64,000 nt of DNA, from contig CM060175.1 in the NCBI GenBank assembly GCA_030549775.1, forward strand, positions 99,619,438 through 99,683,437. Direction: 5' to 3'. The position numbers and the translations under genes are program-made. The notes beneath the pieces were generated by a model. The model was given only the letters and a program-made list of their open reading frames with translations. It searched no databases and was not told the origin of the DNA. Each line of letters starts with the position of its first letter. The stretch's first letter is position 1. Positions 24,656 to 37,620 of this stretch are shown here, one piece after another. The stretch comes from Tamarix chinensis. Taxonomy: Eukaryota; Streptophyta; Magnoliopsida; Caryophyllales; Tamaricaceae.

Positions 24656-27600
24656 CAATCCAATATATAATAATAATCATTTCAATCAAATCATATCATT
24701 TCCATTTTTGTTTACTCAAGGGGGATACAATAATATCGAGGAGATATAACAGTACACCAATCATACCGACATACAAGGTATCATGGTACCCTCCAACCAT
24801 CCAAACCAGAGGTATAACGGCACTCTATTCATATAGATGCACAAGGCACACAATACCCTCCTCACCTCAGACACCTAATCCTTAAGTATCGATACCTCTT
24901 ATAGGGCTTGTAGGTCACCTATAGAGTATAATAGGGCTTTATTGGAGCACAACTGACACACTAGAAAACCAAACAAATTGAGTACTCCTACTTCGTCTCT
25001 AGGGTAGCTACCCCTAGAGAGAAACCATTTCTAAACTCAAGGTTTTCCACTTTACACATTAGTATTTTTATAAGGTAATAAAAGATAACAAATATTGCAT
25101 AATTATTCTCATTTTCATATCTATCCATTTTTTTATTTCCAATTATCCAAGTCAACCCTACAGTCAATAGTCCAAAACAAGGTCAAATTCAATATTAAGG
25201 TCAACCTAGAAAAAGTCTAAGGCCATCCTATGTCCAATTATTCACATTTGGGCGCACTAGGCTGAAAATGATCAAAATGCCCCTAAGGCCAGTAATTGTC
25301 AGATTATCATCTATTTAAATACTAAATCCATTTTATTTATTTGTCATGACAAGGCTAAAATGAAATAATTTAATTATTTATTATACAATTTAAATTACCA
25401 GCTAAGTCAAAAGACTACTTTTCTCTTATACCTATTTCTTCATACAAAACCCTATCATACACTTTTGAAATATACAAAACACATGATTCCATAATCAACA
25501 ACAGATAATAAATATTATACATGATCTTCAAAATAAATATCATAATACACAAAAATGACTAAATTGCCCCAAGGGCACATATCCATAATAATTATTCCAT
25601 AATTATATGTGAACATGCTCAACCTATTATTTTACACATAATTATCATATAAAATATTTTTCCATCATTATAATTATTTTTTAATCATACTTTTGTACCC
25701 AAAATGTTTTACATCATATAACGTGCTCGTTTTATTGGTTTTCATAATAATAATAATTAACACATAATTATATTGAAATAAATAATGCTTAACATATTTC
25801 ATATACCAAAATCCCTAATGTGCTATCATGCAATATTTATTATTTTAGTAGAGTATAACGATTACCGAAATTCCTGCAAAAATGTAAAATTAGCAGTATC
25901 CACTAAAAAACTATTAGGTTCTACTAATCAACTTTCATACCTAAAAATAATACCACAAATAATGAATTAATGTCTATCAGATAAAATAATAATTATAATA
26001 CAAAATATTTTTTTTAAATTATCAAAATATCCTTACATTTAATATTGGTACCAAATACTCATACGATAAAATAATTCACTCACACTACACATGCAGCTTG
26101 AGCTTGCACGAGGGAAAAAAGGAGGCTACAGGGAGGTTGGTTGGGCGAGAGATTGGCTAGGTGAGGCAGAGGGAAGAGAGGGCGGTAGTGGGTAATGGAG
26201 ACTGGTGGCTAGCTAGTGGTGGAGGGCGGTTGGTTGTGGCTTCAGAAAGTGGCAGGGTTGCGACGGAGGAAAGGATGTAGGGCTAGGTAAGGGCTTATGG
26301 ATGTTAGGTAGTGGTGATGGGGTGGTGGCTGCTGGGTGTGTTGGACTACAAAGTGGTGGAGGAATGGTTGTGTTGGGTTCAATGGTTGGTGCAGCGGGAT
26401 GGAACCATGTAGAGGGATAGAATGGTTGGTGAGGGAGGGAGAAGGGGAGTAAGGGGACTGCGTGAGGTCGGGGGTTGTTGGTGGTGGTGTGTAATGGTGT
26501 GGTGGCTGCTGCTAGATGTGGATGAGGAGAAAGAGAGGAGAAAGGTGGGGCTGGTGGCGATGGGGTGGTGCGCGTAGGGGTGAAGGGGGAAGGGAGAAGG
26601 TGGCTGGGAAGGCCAAACAAAAATAGAGGGAGAGACGGGGGTGTTTGAGTGCATGGGCAGAGGGGTTGAGAGGTTGGGGTTGTAGGGCTGTATGCGTGTG
26701 CTGCTCTAGGGGGTTAGCCAAAAGAAATAGGAGGGGGGCTATTTGGGGTGGAGTATGCATTGTGTGTATGTATATGCAGGGCTTGTTCGATCAACAAGGA
26801 AGTGCTAGAAGGAATAGGGGGATGTTTGGGTGTGGCATGCGACAATGTAGTATGCATATGTGTGTGTAAATGCAGACATGAGGCGATGGATTGGGAAAAT
26901 CAAGAAAATGAGGGAGACAGGGAGAGTATTTAGGGGGAAGGGACTACAATTGGCAGAGGAAGAGAGAGAAGAAAAATATGTTATATATTTTTATTTTAAA
27001 TTTAATTTCGGTAAATTAGAATATCGGGTAGAAAAATAATTCAAAAAAAATAATCTGATCTAAGATAGGTTTAAATAAAATGAAAAAGATAGAATAATCA
27101 AAAATAAATTTTAGAAATTTATTTCGCGTTACGGATTGCGGTTATTAATAAAATAATTAGGATAAGATTTACGGATAAAAACTAGTATTAAAATACATAA
27201 TCGATTTCTATCAACTTTTTAACCTGATTATTTTTATATCTAACACATTGTAATAATACGAATAATAATAACACTTTTAATACTAAGCCTCCTAAAATAA
27301 TAATTATAACTAATCATACGATTATTAAATTATGATTAAAGTTTCTAAAACGAGGTATTACAATACATATATACATATTCCAGGGTAAAGCAATCCTAGG
27401 CCACTATTAAAAACGGTGGATCGGTACACATATACATCTTCTAGGACAAAACGCTCAAAGGACATTATTATAACAGGTGGACTGGTACACATAATATAAT
27501 CCATCTGGGCCCGACTCAATTATCTTTCACTTTCATGATTAGTATTTTTCCTTTTAATTATTACAACAATTCCATGTATTTGCCTCAAGGGGGAGACAAG

Positions 27601-28379
27601 AACCCAGAGATACAAAGGTACACCGATCATATTGGCGCATACAAGCGACTCAGTACCCTTCAACCATCAACTCAGGTATGCAAAGGTACCCTAATTGTAT
27701 TGGTGCATACGGGATACACAGTACCTGTAAACCCTCAAAATTCACTATTGAAAAATTTTAATTATTAAAAGAATTAGTGGAAGAAAAATAACAAAACTGT
27801 GAATTTCGGAGATTTTACCGCCACACTTAGTACCAGATTGGTTCACTCCTACCATTCTAGTACCAAGTGCAAAGGCTAAAAGAATGAGATACAATTTGTT
27901 AGAACTCAAAATATATTTAAATCAAAGTAGCGCAATTAAACATTTTACAAGAATAGAATCCACCAATGGTGATTACAAGAATATGGATTACCTTTAAACC
28001 AAGGTTAAAAGAGAGTGGGGTGGAATCCTAAAATTTAGGATAATTCCTTATGCTCTTTCATATTGCCCACTAGAATAACACCTGCAATGGACTTACAAGG
28101 GACACTGCCCATTGAATAGGCAGGGGCCCCACTAATAAAACCCTTTAGTATTATGGTACTAAGTAACCTTTTAAACCATTCTGAAAAGCAGGTCCGCAAT
28201 GCAACACATAATATAAAACTATATACATATATAATAAGAGATGCATACACAACATCCACATGCTTAACAAGTCAATCATATATTAATAGGTCATAATGTG
28301 AAATCAATACTTTTGGGCCTTAAGCCAATAATCAATCATTATTCCATCATCTCTCAAATTATATCCATGTGAGTGGGGA

Positions 28380-28705
28380 ACCCCACTATTATAGTTGGTG
28401 GACCGGAAACATACTAGGAAAAACGCTCCTGACCACTATTAATGCCGGTGGATCGATCTTCAGGGAAAAAGGCTCTTGGCCACTATTATTCGTCGGTGGA
28501 CTGGTCTTGCCCCAACTCACATGATGTTCCACTATAAGTGATTAGTATTTTTCCATGATTTAATTATATACATGTGAGTGCAAAAACCCCATTATTATAG
28601 CTGGTGGATCGAAAACATAAAGGGAAAAATGCTCCTGACCACTGTTATTGTCGATGGATCATTCTCTTGGACAGAAGGCTCCTAGCCACTATTGTCGTCG
28701 GTGGA
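28380..28705 (-). repeat. Hairpin-unit array, 27.7-kb LTR
   Basis: Six units near 28384, 28435, 28486, 28588, 28640 and 28690, spaced about 50 bp apart within two groups of three. Confidence 0.8.
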
Positions 28706-29097
28706 TCGGTTTGACCCCGACTCACAAGTCTTTCACTTCCACGATTAGTGTTTTCCTTTTTTAATCATCACAACAATTCCATTTATTTACCTAGGAGGGG
28801 AGATCAAGATCCCGGGATCCAAAGGTACATCGGTCATATCGGTGCATATAAGCTACTCAGTATCCTTCAACTATCAACCCAAGGACGCAAAGATACCTTG
28901 GTCATACTGGTGCATACAACTACTCAGTACCCTACTGATAAGTAAACCTAATTCATAAGTATGCATATCCCCTAAATAAGTCTGTAAAGCTAGATAGAGT
29001 AAGATATAGGGCCTTGTTGGGGCACAAGGGCACACCAGCAAATACCATAACAACTGTGGGCTCAACCACGTCTTTAGGTAACAACCCCTATATATAT

Positions 29098-29152
<55 letters not shown>

Positions 29153-29839
29153 GTATGTATGTATGTATATAAAACCCATAAATTATGGAGATGCTACCGC
29201 CATACTTAGTTCCAGACCGATTCACTCATACCTTTCCAGTACCAAGTACTAAGGCTAAGAAAAACATTGCCATCATCACATATTAATACATAAATTAAAG
29301 TTCACATATCAATAATTAGAGTACGCATGAGTTTTACATAATCTAAAATACGAGAGATAGTTCTTCAAAGAATAAAAATAGCTACAATATTAAAATTGTT
29401 TCTGGAGTTTCAAACATAGTTAAAAGAGAAAATGAATAATGATCTCATAATGGAAAGACTGGCCATGCCATTCCAAGGACTTGATCCAGCCCAAAATATC
29501 ACTCAGCCCCACTTGATGCCCCATAGACATCAATGGCATCAAAGAATGCATCACCTACCTGCAACACATCAGACCGGTCTTCTGCTTGTGGGAATGAGTA
29601 GCACCGATAAAAAGGGTGATCAGTACACTATGTACTGAGGAAGGTAGCCGAGCACTAAGGCCAACACATAAGCACATATGCACATTCAAACCCACACATA
29701 TAATATATAAATTCATACAGAATATTATACCGCTTACAAATGATCAAGCCCACACCTAAAGGCCCAAATAGTCCAAATTAATTATTTACTTAATCTCTTA
29801 TTGGAAGTCACCATGCTTTTTTATCAAATCCATGCAAGT

Positions 29840-30140
29840 ACAGGAACCTCCCACTATTTTAGCCGGTGGGTCGGTCACTTGCAGGACAACATGTCCACAC
29901 CACTATTATTCGACAGTGGATCGGTCACTTGTGGGACAACATGCCCACACCACTATTTCTAACCGGCGGATCGGTTCGGTTCCTACTCACATAGTGTTCT
30001 ACTGTAAGTAATTAGTATCTTTTAAGTGTCTTAGCAAACTCTGATTTGTGTTTATTGAGTTAGGGATCCCCTACTATTATTGTCGGTGGGCCGGTCACTT
30101 GCGGGACATCAAGTCCACACCACTATTTCTAACTAGTGGA
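29840..30140 (-). repeat. Hairpin-unit array, 29.1-kb LTR
   Basis: Units near 29851, 29900, 29951, 30071 and 30121. Linkers here read GGTCACTTGCGGGACAACAT-like, unlike the other copies. Confidence 0.78.
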
Positions 30141-30289
30141 TCAGTTCAGACCTGGCTCAATAATCTTTCACTTTAAATGATTAGTGTCTTAAGTATTTTG
30201 TTCAGAAGCTTTCACCCAGACATGCATGAATGACTCCTACTATTCTTATCCTCCAAACCCTAGTTGACCACCACAACCATACTATACCC

Positions 30290-30432
30290 TAACACTCATG
30301 CAAACCCTAGCTCCCATGCAAACCCTAACTCCATGCAAACCCTACTTCCATGCAAACCCTAACACCATGAAAACCCCAACTCCATACAGACACTAACTCC
30401 ATGCAAACCCCAACTCCATGCAAATCCTAACT
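30290..30432. repeat. ~17-bp CATGCAAACCCTAACTC tandem repeat
   Basis: About eight imperfect units in a row. The telomere-like CCCTAA here is part of a 17-bp unit, not a telomere array. Confidence 0.8.
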
Positions 30433-31983
30433 CCACATTATTACAATCCCCATCATTATTTTACAAAACCTATCATGCATGTCTTATGGGCCACATCATA
30501 CCACAATAATAACACAACCAATACACATAATACACATGCCACAATTTAATGCACGATCTTACCTTAACTCCATATCATGTTGCATATATGACAGTTATAC
30601 AATTACACATAAAATACATTATAATTTCAAATCACATGGCATGCATGGCATATAAAGCAAATAACACACAAATGACCTTAGTTACTCCTTACCTAAAACG
30701 TCACCGGTCTTGGAGCGTGCTCCTATACCTCTTAGAGCTTTGACTAGTCTCACCTACTATGAGGGAAAAACTAGAATTAGGTTTCCTCCTAAAAATACTA
30801 CTATTTACTAACTTATCCCAAGACTAGGTTTTAAGTAAAATAATACTATACCAATAATAACTACACGAAATAATACCAAAAATGCTATTAATAATATTAA
30901 TATGATTCAAAAGGGATGGTGGTATAAGGGCTTCTACCCTCTACCCAAAATAATACTAAAAATATCATTAAAATATTATTAATAAAAATAGTGCTAATAA
31001 TAATAATAATCAAATTATAAAATAATAATAATAATAACAACAAAATTAATAATAGAAATGATAGTAATCGACTTATTTAAGTAAAATAGGTCTCGGACCT
31101 CTAAGTAAATAATAGAAATAGTAAGAATAATAATAATAATAATAATAAATATAAATATAATAATAATACTAATAATATTATTAATTCGAAATAAATGATC
31201 TAAATAATTCCTACACACTCTCGATCTTGCCAAGAAATAATGACATTAATATTGCACCAAATAATAATAATAATAATAATAATAATCAAATAGAGGTTAA
31301 AAATTGAAATAAATTAGGGCAAGATTAAATAAATAGGGGAGAAGGGCTGAGAGGGTCTAGGGTTTTACGTTGAGTCGGCGGAGATGGGTGGCACCGGCGG
31401 TGGGGGTGGCTAGAAAAGAGGTTAGAAAAGGAAAAAGTTGAGGTTTGAGAATAAGAGGTGAAGAATGAGGGTGGTGGTTGAGGTGTTGGTGGTAGCCTAG
31501 GCTGAGAGGAGTAAAGTGAGGGTGGTGGCGTACCAAGTGGCGGTGGCGCACCAAGTGGTGGCGGCGTACAGCGGCAGAGGTGGTGGCCGAAATAAAGAGA
31601 AAGGGAAAAAGAGAGAAGGAGAAGGAGAAAGGAGAAAATAAGGGTATGGCTATGTGGAGGAAGATTAGTAGCAACTTTTGGGTGGTGTAGGAGGCAGTTA
31701 TAGCAGCGGATGTGGTGGTGGGCGGTGGTGCGAGGGGTTGTGGGTGTAAAATTTTGGCTTTATGGGTAGGGAACTTTGCATGGCTGTGGTGGCTCGTGCA
31801 AGAAGAATCGAGGGAGATGGGTGGCTCAGTTAGTTAGAGGGCGGTGCAGGGAAGACTTAGGTAGGTTGAGCTAGCGGCGTAGTTAGCTGACAGTGGAGGA
31901 AAGCCGTTTGAAGTCACGGTGGTGCACAGGGCAGGTTTCTTAAGGTTTCAGGGAAAAAGTTTCGAAATCAACCAAACAAGGGG

Positions 31984-31991
31984 TATTTATA
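31984..31991 (-). promoter_or_regulatory. TATA box of the 29.1-kb LTR
   Basis: TATAAATA on the minus strand, followed by CCCC, within the C-rich segment. The plus-oriented relative has TATAAATAGCCCC at 37614, so the site is conserved between copies and probably marks the LTR promoter. Confidence 0.6.
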
Positions 31992-33419
31992 GAGTTTGGG
32001 GGGAGGTAGGGTTCTGAAGGTCGGAAGGAGGATAATGCAAGTAGGGTTTGGGGTAGCCGGTGGCGTTAATTAGCCGGCATCAATTTAGGTCGGGGTCGAC
32101 TTTTTGCATAGGAAAAGGAGAGTTTTGCATGAAAGAAAAGGGAAGTGGGTTAAGTTAGGTTGATCTGCAATTCAAGGGGAAGAGAAAGAGAAGAGAAACG
32201 ACCGGTCAAGTCAAGCGTGACCGACAGCGCCATTTTCGGAGGCGACAAAGCTGTAAGTCGACGGTGGAGGACGAATGAAGAAGAACGTGAACCGGGCGAC
32301 TGAGGAAGAAGAAAGAAAGGGAAAAAAAAAGGAGAATAGGGCTGGTTGGCAATGGTTATAAAAGTTTAAATGGAACGTGGCGTTCCATAGATAGAAGGCG
32401 CAATACATAGCATTTTGGATGCCGAAGGAAGAAAAGAAAAGAACGGAGGATGGGCCGCGGAAGAGAGGAAAGAAAAAGGAGGGATTAAACCATGACATGC
32501 CCAATCGGAAGGAAGAAGAAAAAAGAAAGAAAAAGAAAGAAAAAGGAAGAAGGAAAAAGGGAAAATAAAATTTTAAGTAGGTTGGGGTCAATTAAATTAA
32601 TTAGAATATTTTGGATATTTAAAATAAAAATAATTAAATAAAATAATATTAAATTTCCTTTTTAGGCTAATTTAGGATTTTTAAAATATTTTTCCTAAAA
32701 TCATTTTTAATTATCAAAATGTCTAAATTTTTCCTTATAAAAATATTTGTAAATTCCTTTTAATTTGCCATAAATAATTTCTTCCTATTCCAATCAAAAT
32801 AATTAATTAAATTAATTCCCTAATAAATCCTTATTTAATTACATTTATTAACATAAATATTTTTGGGGCATTTCAACCACCATTTTCGATTTCGAGATCT
32901 TTCACTTTAATTATTGGTGTCTTAATTAAGGTGGTCACAAAAAACATAACAATTAGATACTTGTTCACTTTCAATTGTTTCTGATATCATTAGATACTCC
33001 ATATTCATACAATTATCCAAGATAACTTAGATGAATCATTAAGGCCCTCATTATCTTGTCCAATTCTGATTTAGGATTCGTTCTCGTGATACTTATTTAT
33101 TGTCAAATACCCTTATCTCATTATTCAATGATACTTGAGTCTTATTATGGAACTCCGTTATCCCATCGACATATTAGATACGAATTACTAATTTACCCCT
33201 TTTATCTCTACAAAATTACTGAATTACCTCTTGCTTGAATAATTATTAAGTCATCCCTTCTTTACTTGCCAATTAACTATATTACCTTGCATGTTGCATA
33301 ATTACCAAATTACTCCTTGCTCGGTTTAGGTTACCAAGTTATCTTCCACACTTATTAAATTACCAATCAGCCTTCATAATTATTACACTTATCATATTTC
33401 CCATTTGGTTGGTTAGATT

Positions 33420-34180
33420 ACCAAATTGCCCTTCTGCATTAATATAATTACCAAACTGCCCTTTAGTTGGTCAAATTACCAAATTGCCATTCTTCATTAT
33501 CATAATTACCAAATTGTCCTTCTCCATTATCATAATTACCAATTTGCCCTTTAGTAGGTTAAACCACCAAATTGCCCTTCTCCATTATTATAATCACCAA
33601 AATTGCCCTTTAGTTGGTTAAATTACCAAATTACCCTTCTCCATTATCACAATTACCATATTACCCTTCTCCATAATCATAATTACCAAATTACCCTTCT
33701 CCATTATCATAGTTACCAATTTACCCTTCTCTATTATTATAATTACCAACTTACCCTTCTCCATTATTATAATTACCGATTTACTCTTTTCCATTATTAT
33801 AATTACCATTTTACCCTTCTCCATTATTATAATTACCGATTTACTCTTTTCCATTATTATAATTACCATTTTACCCTTCTCCATTATTATAATTACCAAC
33901 TTACCCTTCTCCATTATTATAATTACCAACTTACACTTCTCCATTATTATATTACCATTTTACCCTTCTTTTACTCCAAATTACCATTTTATCCTTCTCC
34001 TTTATTAAATTACCATTTTACCCTTTACTTCCACAATTACCATAATTCCCTTAAAATTACCATTTTGCCTCTTACTTCCAAAATTACCATAATACCCTTT
34101 TACTTACCAAATTACCATTTTGCCTTTTTCTTCCAAAATTACCATAATGCCCTTTTACTTACAAAATTACCATTTTACCC
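33420..34180. repeat. 30-bp TTACC minisatellite
   Basis: About 25 units of TTACCCTTCTCCATTATTAT plus AATTACCAAC-type ends. Because the period is a multiple of three, both strands stay open (229 codons on plus from 33603, 108 on minus from 33944). The complement of the same repeat fills 46900-47830 in the LTR at 44784. Confidence 0.95.
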
Positions 34181-34850
34181 ATATTCCACCACTTTTAATA
34201 AATTACCATCACTACATAAAATATTAATATTAATACTCCATTCTCATCATCCAACTCCATCAACTATTATTATTCAACATAATACTCATTAGCACCCACA
34301 CATATTAGGCTACACTCTTATATATACATATTACTAAAATGCCCCTAGGGCTCACAATATCATTATTCATACATCAATGGTCACAATAACCTAACATATC
34401 ATAGATAAGTACTTAGCATTTTTAATAATAGCAAAACTCCTTTCTTAAGCATTATTTCTACACATGGCACATAAAACTAGCATACTTTATTTTTTTTTTA
34501 TCAATCAATATAAGCAACTACATATATTATATTAAACAATATTTATCATGCATAATAACATATTAAAACCCTAATGTGCTAGCATATGTTTATCAATACG
34601 TTTAAGTGGAGTTTAACGATTACCTTAATTTCCACAAAACTCTAATCTTACCGGTATCCCTGTTAAAGATTTAAGCTTTGATTAGCAAAACCAATACCTA
34701 AAATAATATCAATACTTATCATATTAGAAATAAGAAAACCAAAAGTATAAAACTTTATAAATACTTGATTAATGAAATATTTAACTTAACTATTATTATA
34801 CCTTAAAATTCATTAACCAAATCAACCAAGGAATGCAGCAACTCACACTG

Positions 34851-34865
34851 CTCATGCAGCATGAG
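34851..34865. repeat. Perfect 7-bp-arm palindrome in LTR
   Basis: CTCATGCAGCATGAG. It lies at the border between the C-rich segment and the AT-rich middle. The LTR at 44784 has CTCATGCAGCGTGAG at the same place (46284-46298). Confidence 0.8.
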
Positions 34866-37613
34866 TTGTATGCAAAGCAAGGGAGGAAAGGATTGAAAAT
34901 GGCATAAGGAGAAGAAAGGGGAGCCAATTTCAAGTTCGGGTTTTGGGGTTAAGGAAGAGGGTAGGTGGGGGAGAGTTAGGGCAAGGGAAGGATGCAGGGG
35001 TGGAGAGGGGGTGTAAGTGGTGGTTGGGTATGGGTTATCAAAGGCCAAGGGAGGTAGTGGTTGCGGCAGCAGGGCTGCGAAGGTGGCTATGGAGGTGGAA
35101 GTGCCAAAGAAGGAAGGAAAAGGGAGGAGGAAAATGAGAGGTTGTATGTGTTTGTTTCAGCTAAAGGAGGTAAGGGAGTGGTAGGGGAGGTTGTAGGGAG
35201 TGGTTCGGTGAATTTGGTGGCGGCAGAGGTGGCGAGACAGAGGCAGAAGGAGAGGGTGCAGGGTAGATGCCGAGAAGGGAGAAAAGGAAGAGGAGAGGAA
35301 GGAGGTGGGTTGTAGGGTGGCTCAAGGGGTGGTGTGGCGGTGCAAGGATGAATTAGGGGTGGTAGAAGGTGGTGCAAGCGATTGGTGAGGTGGAGGAAGT
35401 GGCGGAGGGGCGGTGGTGCAAAACCAGTGGGGGATGAAAGGAGAATAAAGGGAGAGAAAGAAATCAGGGAAGGGGAAGGAAGGGCTTGAAATAGGCAGGA
35501 TGAAGTAGGAAGGGAAGAAGAAAAAAGAAGAGGGAGGAGAGGGGCTGAGCAGGGCAGTTGCATGGTGGCAGGGAGGTGGCCAGGTGGCGGGGAGAGGGAA
35601 GGGAAGAAGAGGAAAGAAAGAGGCATGCGAGCTGGGGGTGCACGATCGGTTGGGATCGAAATGGGGAAGAAAAGGAGGGTGGAGAGAGAGGGAGAGAGGG
35701 AGAGTTGCAGTTGCAGGCGTTCAGGGTTGAGCATGGCGTCGAGGAAGAAGGAAGAAGAAGAAGGAAGAGAAGGGGCAGGCGGGTGAGTGAAAGAAGAAAT
35801 GGAGTGGGTCAGTCCGATGGGGGAGGAGGAAAGAAAAGAAAGGAGAGGTCATGTTGGGCTATGTACGCAGGAGATAGAGGGGGAAAGGAAGAGATGGGCC
35901 AGCGGCCCAACGTGCAGGGGGAAGGGCAGGTCGGGGCCTGACAGCCCAAAGGGAAGAAAAGGAAAAAAGAAAGAAAGGAGGAAAAGGAGAAAAAAAGGAG
36001 AAAGAAAAGGGAAAAAAAGATAAAATAATTTATAGAATAATATAATGTAGTGTTTTGGGCAGGTAAATAAATTTAATAATTTAATTTAATATATGAGTTT
36101 TAAAAGGTTAAATTTAGAAAAATATTAGTTTGGAATTTTTTAAAAATAAAATAAGTATGATAAAATAAAAAAATATTTATTTTAATTTATTAAATATTCC
36201 TATCCAATTTCATATATTCAAAAATCCATAAAATAATTAAATTAAATAAATTTAAAAGTTAATTTATCCCAATAAAAGCTATTTATTAAATTATAGGTTT
36301 TTAAGATTTTGGAGGATTACAATACCCTACCAACAAGGACACCTAATTCATAAGTATGCATACCCCTAAATAGGTTTGTATTACTAGATAGAGTAAGATG
36401 TAGGGTTGGCTAAGCACTAAGGCACATCATTAAATACCAGAATAATCGTAGGCTAAACCACGTCTTTAGGGTAGCAACTCTTAAAGGGCCACCATTCCCA
36501 ATCTCGAAGTCTTCCACTTTAATTATTAGTGTATTAATTAAGGTGATCACAAAAAGTACAACAACCATATACTTATTCACTTTCGATTGTTTCTGATATT
36601 ATTAAATAATCCTTATTCATACAATTATCCAAGATAACCTAGAGAAATCACTAAGGCCATCATTATTGAAATGCCTCAAAAATTTTAATTTTATTATTTA
36701 TTATTAAATAAGATTTTATTTTGAAAATAATTAAATAATTTAATTTTATTAAAATAAAATAAAACTAATTAGGGAAAATCCAAAAGAAATTTATAAGTGT
36801 TTTAAATAGGAGAAATTTTGGTATTTTTAGCTAATTAAGGATTTTATTTTGGAAATTAATTAAATAAATTATTTTATTTGAATTAAGAAGGATAAAATAG
36901 TTTCAAATTAATATAAACTTTATAAATAATTTAATTGGAGAAAATTAGAGTGTTTTGCTAATTAAAATGGAATTTAAGAAAATTCTTTCAAAAATCCCTA
37001 AATTAACCTAAAAAGAAAATTTAAATATTATTTAAATATTTATATTTTATTAAACATCCCAAATTACCCTAATTATATTAATTAAGATAATCCATCTTTC
37101 CTTTCTTTTTTTCCTTTTTCCCCTCTTTTTCCTTTTCCTTCATTTCCTTCTCTTCTTTTTTTTTTCTCTTTTTCCCCAGACCTGGGCCAGCTGCTGGCCC
37201 AACCTCTCCCATCCCCCTTGCGCAGCCCAACCCCTCCCTATACCACTCCTCACCTCTCCCGGCCGGTTCGGCCTCTTCTTTTTTCTTTCTTTCTTCTTTT
37301 CCCCTGGACCGCTGGTCCAACCTTTTCCCACTTCATCTTCAACCTTAGAACGCCTGCAACTCCCGATTCAGAGTCGGAAATCCCGCACCAACCACACGCC
37401 CACTCTGTCCATTCCTCCCTTCTCTTCCCCGATGACTGACCTGCCATTTTGACAGGTCCATTCCTCCCCTCTCCACGCGCCATTTCTCCTGCCCCGGCAA
37501 GTATGGCCTACACACGTAGACCTGCGCTGACCCATTCTCTCCCAGCCGGTTACCCATAACCCTTTCCCTCTACTCTCCCACTCCTCTTTTTCGTTTTCCC
37601 CTTCCGATCGGCC

Positions 37614-37620
37614 TATAAAT
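37614..37620 (+). promoter_or_regulatory. TATA box of the 36.7-kb LTR
   Basis: TATAAAT in the context GGCCTATAAATAGCCCC, inside the C-rich segment of the LTR. A C-rich leader follows. Confidence 0.6.

Larger units (their letters stand above)
23136..27362 (-). mobile_element. Solo LTR, 4.2 kb, with ATACA target duplication
   Basis: The unit starts TGTAACACGCC and ends GAGGTATTACA, flanked on both sides by ATACA (23131-23135 and 27363-27367). Read on the minus strand it has an AT-rich 5' end (27000-27362), a C-rich segment (26100-26950 as G-rich on plus), AT-rich DNA, two tandem-repeat blocks, and the 3' block with CCGCCACAATCCG (23209). No gag or pol is present, and there is no second copy beside it, so it reads as a solo LTR left by recombination. 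Proline-rich open frames in 26213-26760 come from base composition. Confidence 0.8.
29092..32875 (-). mobile_element. Nested long LTR (TGAAATGCC type)
   Basis: On the minus strand it starts TGAAATGCCCCAAAAATA at 32875. It interrupts the 27.7-kb LTR between AACAACCCCTA and ACCACCATTTTCG. Its 3' edge is blurred by a (TA)n expansion at 29091-29165, so no target duplication can be read. Within it are hairpins (29840-30140), an AAACCCTA-type repeat (30290-30432), CGTCACCGGTCTTGGAG (30700), an AAT-rich block (30850-31290), a C-rich segment (31330-32570) and a TATA box at 31984. It matches the 19.4-kb and 36.7-kb copies in order. Open frames at 31357-31674 and 32211-32591 are compositional. Confidence 0.7.
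27726..36321 (-). mobile_element. Long solo LTR carrying another nested LTR
   Basis: It starts TGTAAACCCTCAAAATTCAC and ends GGAGGATTACA. The flanks are GTACC (27721-27725) and ATACC (36322-36326), one mismatch. With the nested 29.1-32.9 kb LTR removed it is about 4.8 kb, close to the 4.9 kb of the LTR at 44784 without its TRIM. On the minus strand the order is an AT-rich end (36020-36321), a C-rich segment (34860-36010), a palindrome at 34851, the 30-bp minisatellite (33420-34180), the CGAGATC/CCATT block (32879-33060), hairpins (28380-28705) and the conserved CACACTTAGTACC block (27822). No internal retrotransposon domain is present. Proline/serine-rich open frames such as 35087-35734 are composition effects. 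Confidence 0.78.
22192..36666 (-). repeat. Outer long LTR split by two nested LTRs
   Basis: One minus-strand LTR is present in three pieces: 22192-23135, 27368-27725 and 36327-36666. Removing the LTRs at 23136-27362 and 27726-36321 restores an order that matches the complement of the LTR at 44784-50339. That order is the 3' end, the conserved CACACTTAGTAC block (22293), hairpin units, then CAGTACC/CTACCAACAAGG and the CATACCCCTAAATAGG block. The rest of this LTR is not found; a plus-oriented LTR begins at 36667. Confidence 0.72.

Noticed and set aside
33603..34292. 229-codon ORF on plus with regular Tyr/Leu/Asn repeats
   Set aside because: It is a translation of a 30-bp minisatellite in an LTR; the other strand is open as well.
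35087..35734. 215-codon Pro/Ser-rich ORF on minus and several Gly/Arg/Glu-rich ORFs on plus
   Set aside because: Same cause: strong strand bias in the LTR. No domain and no conserved residues.
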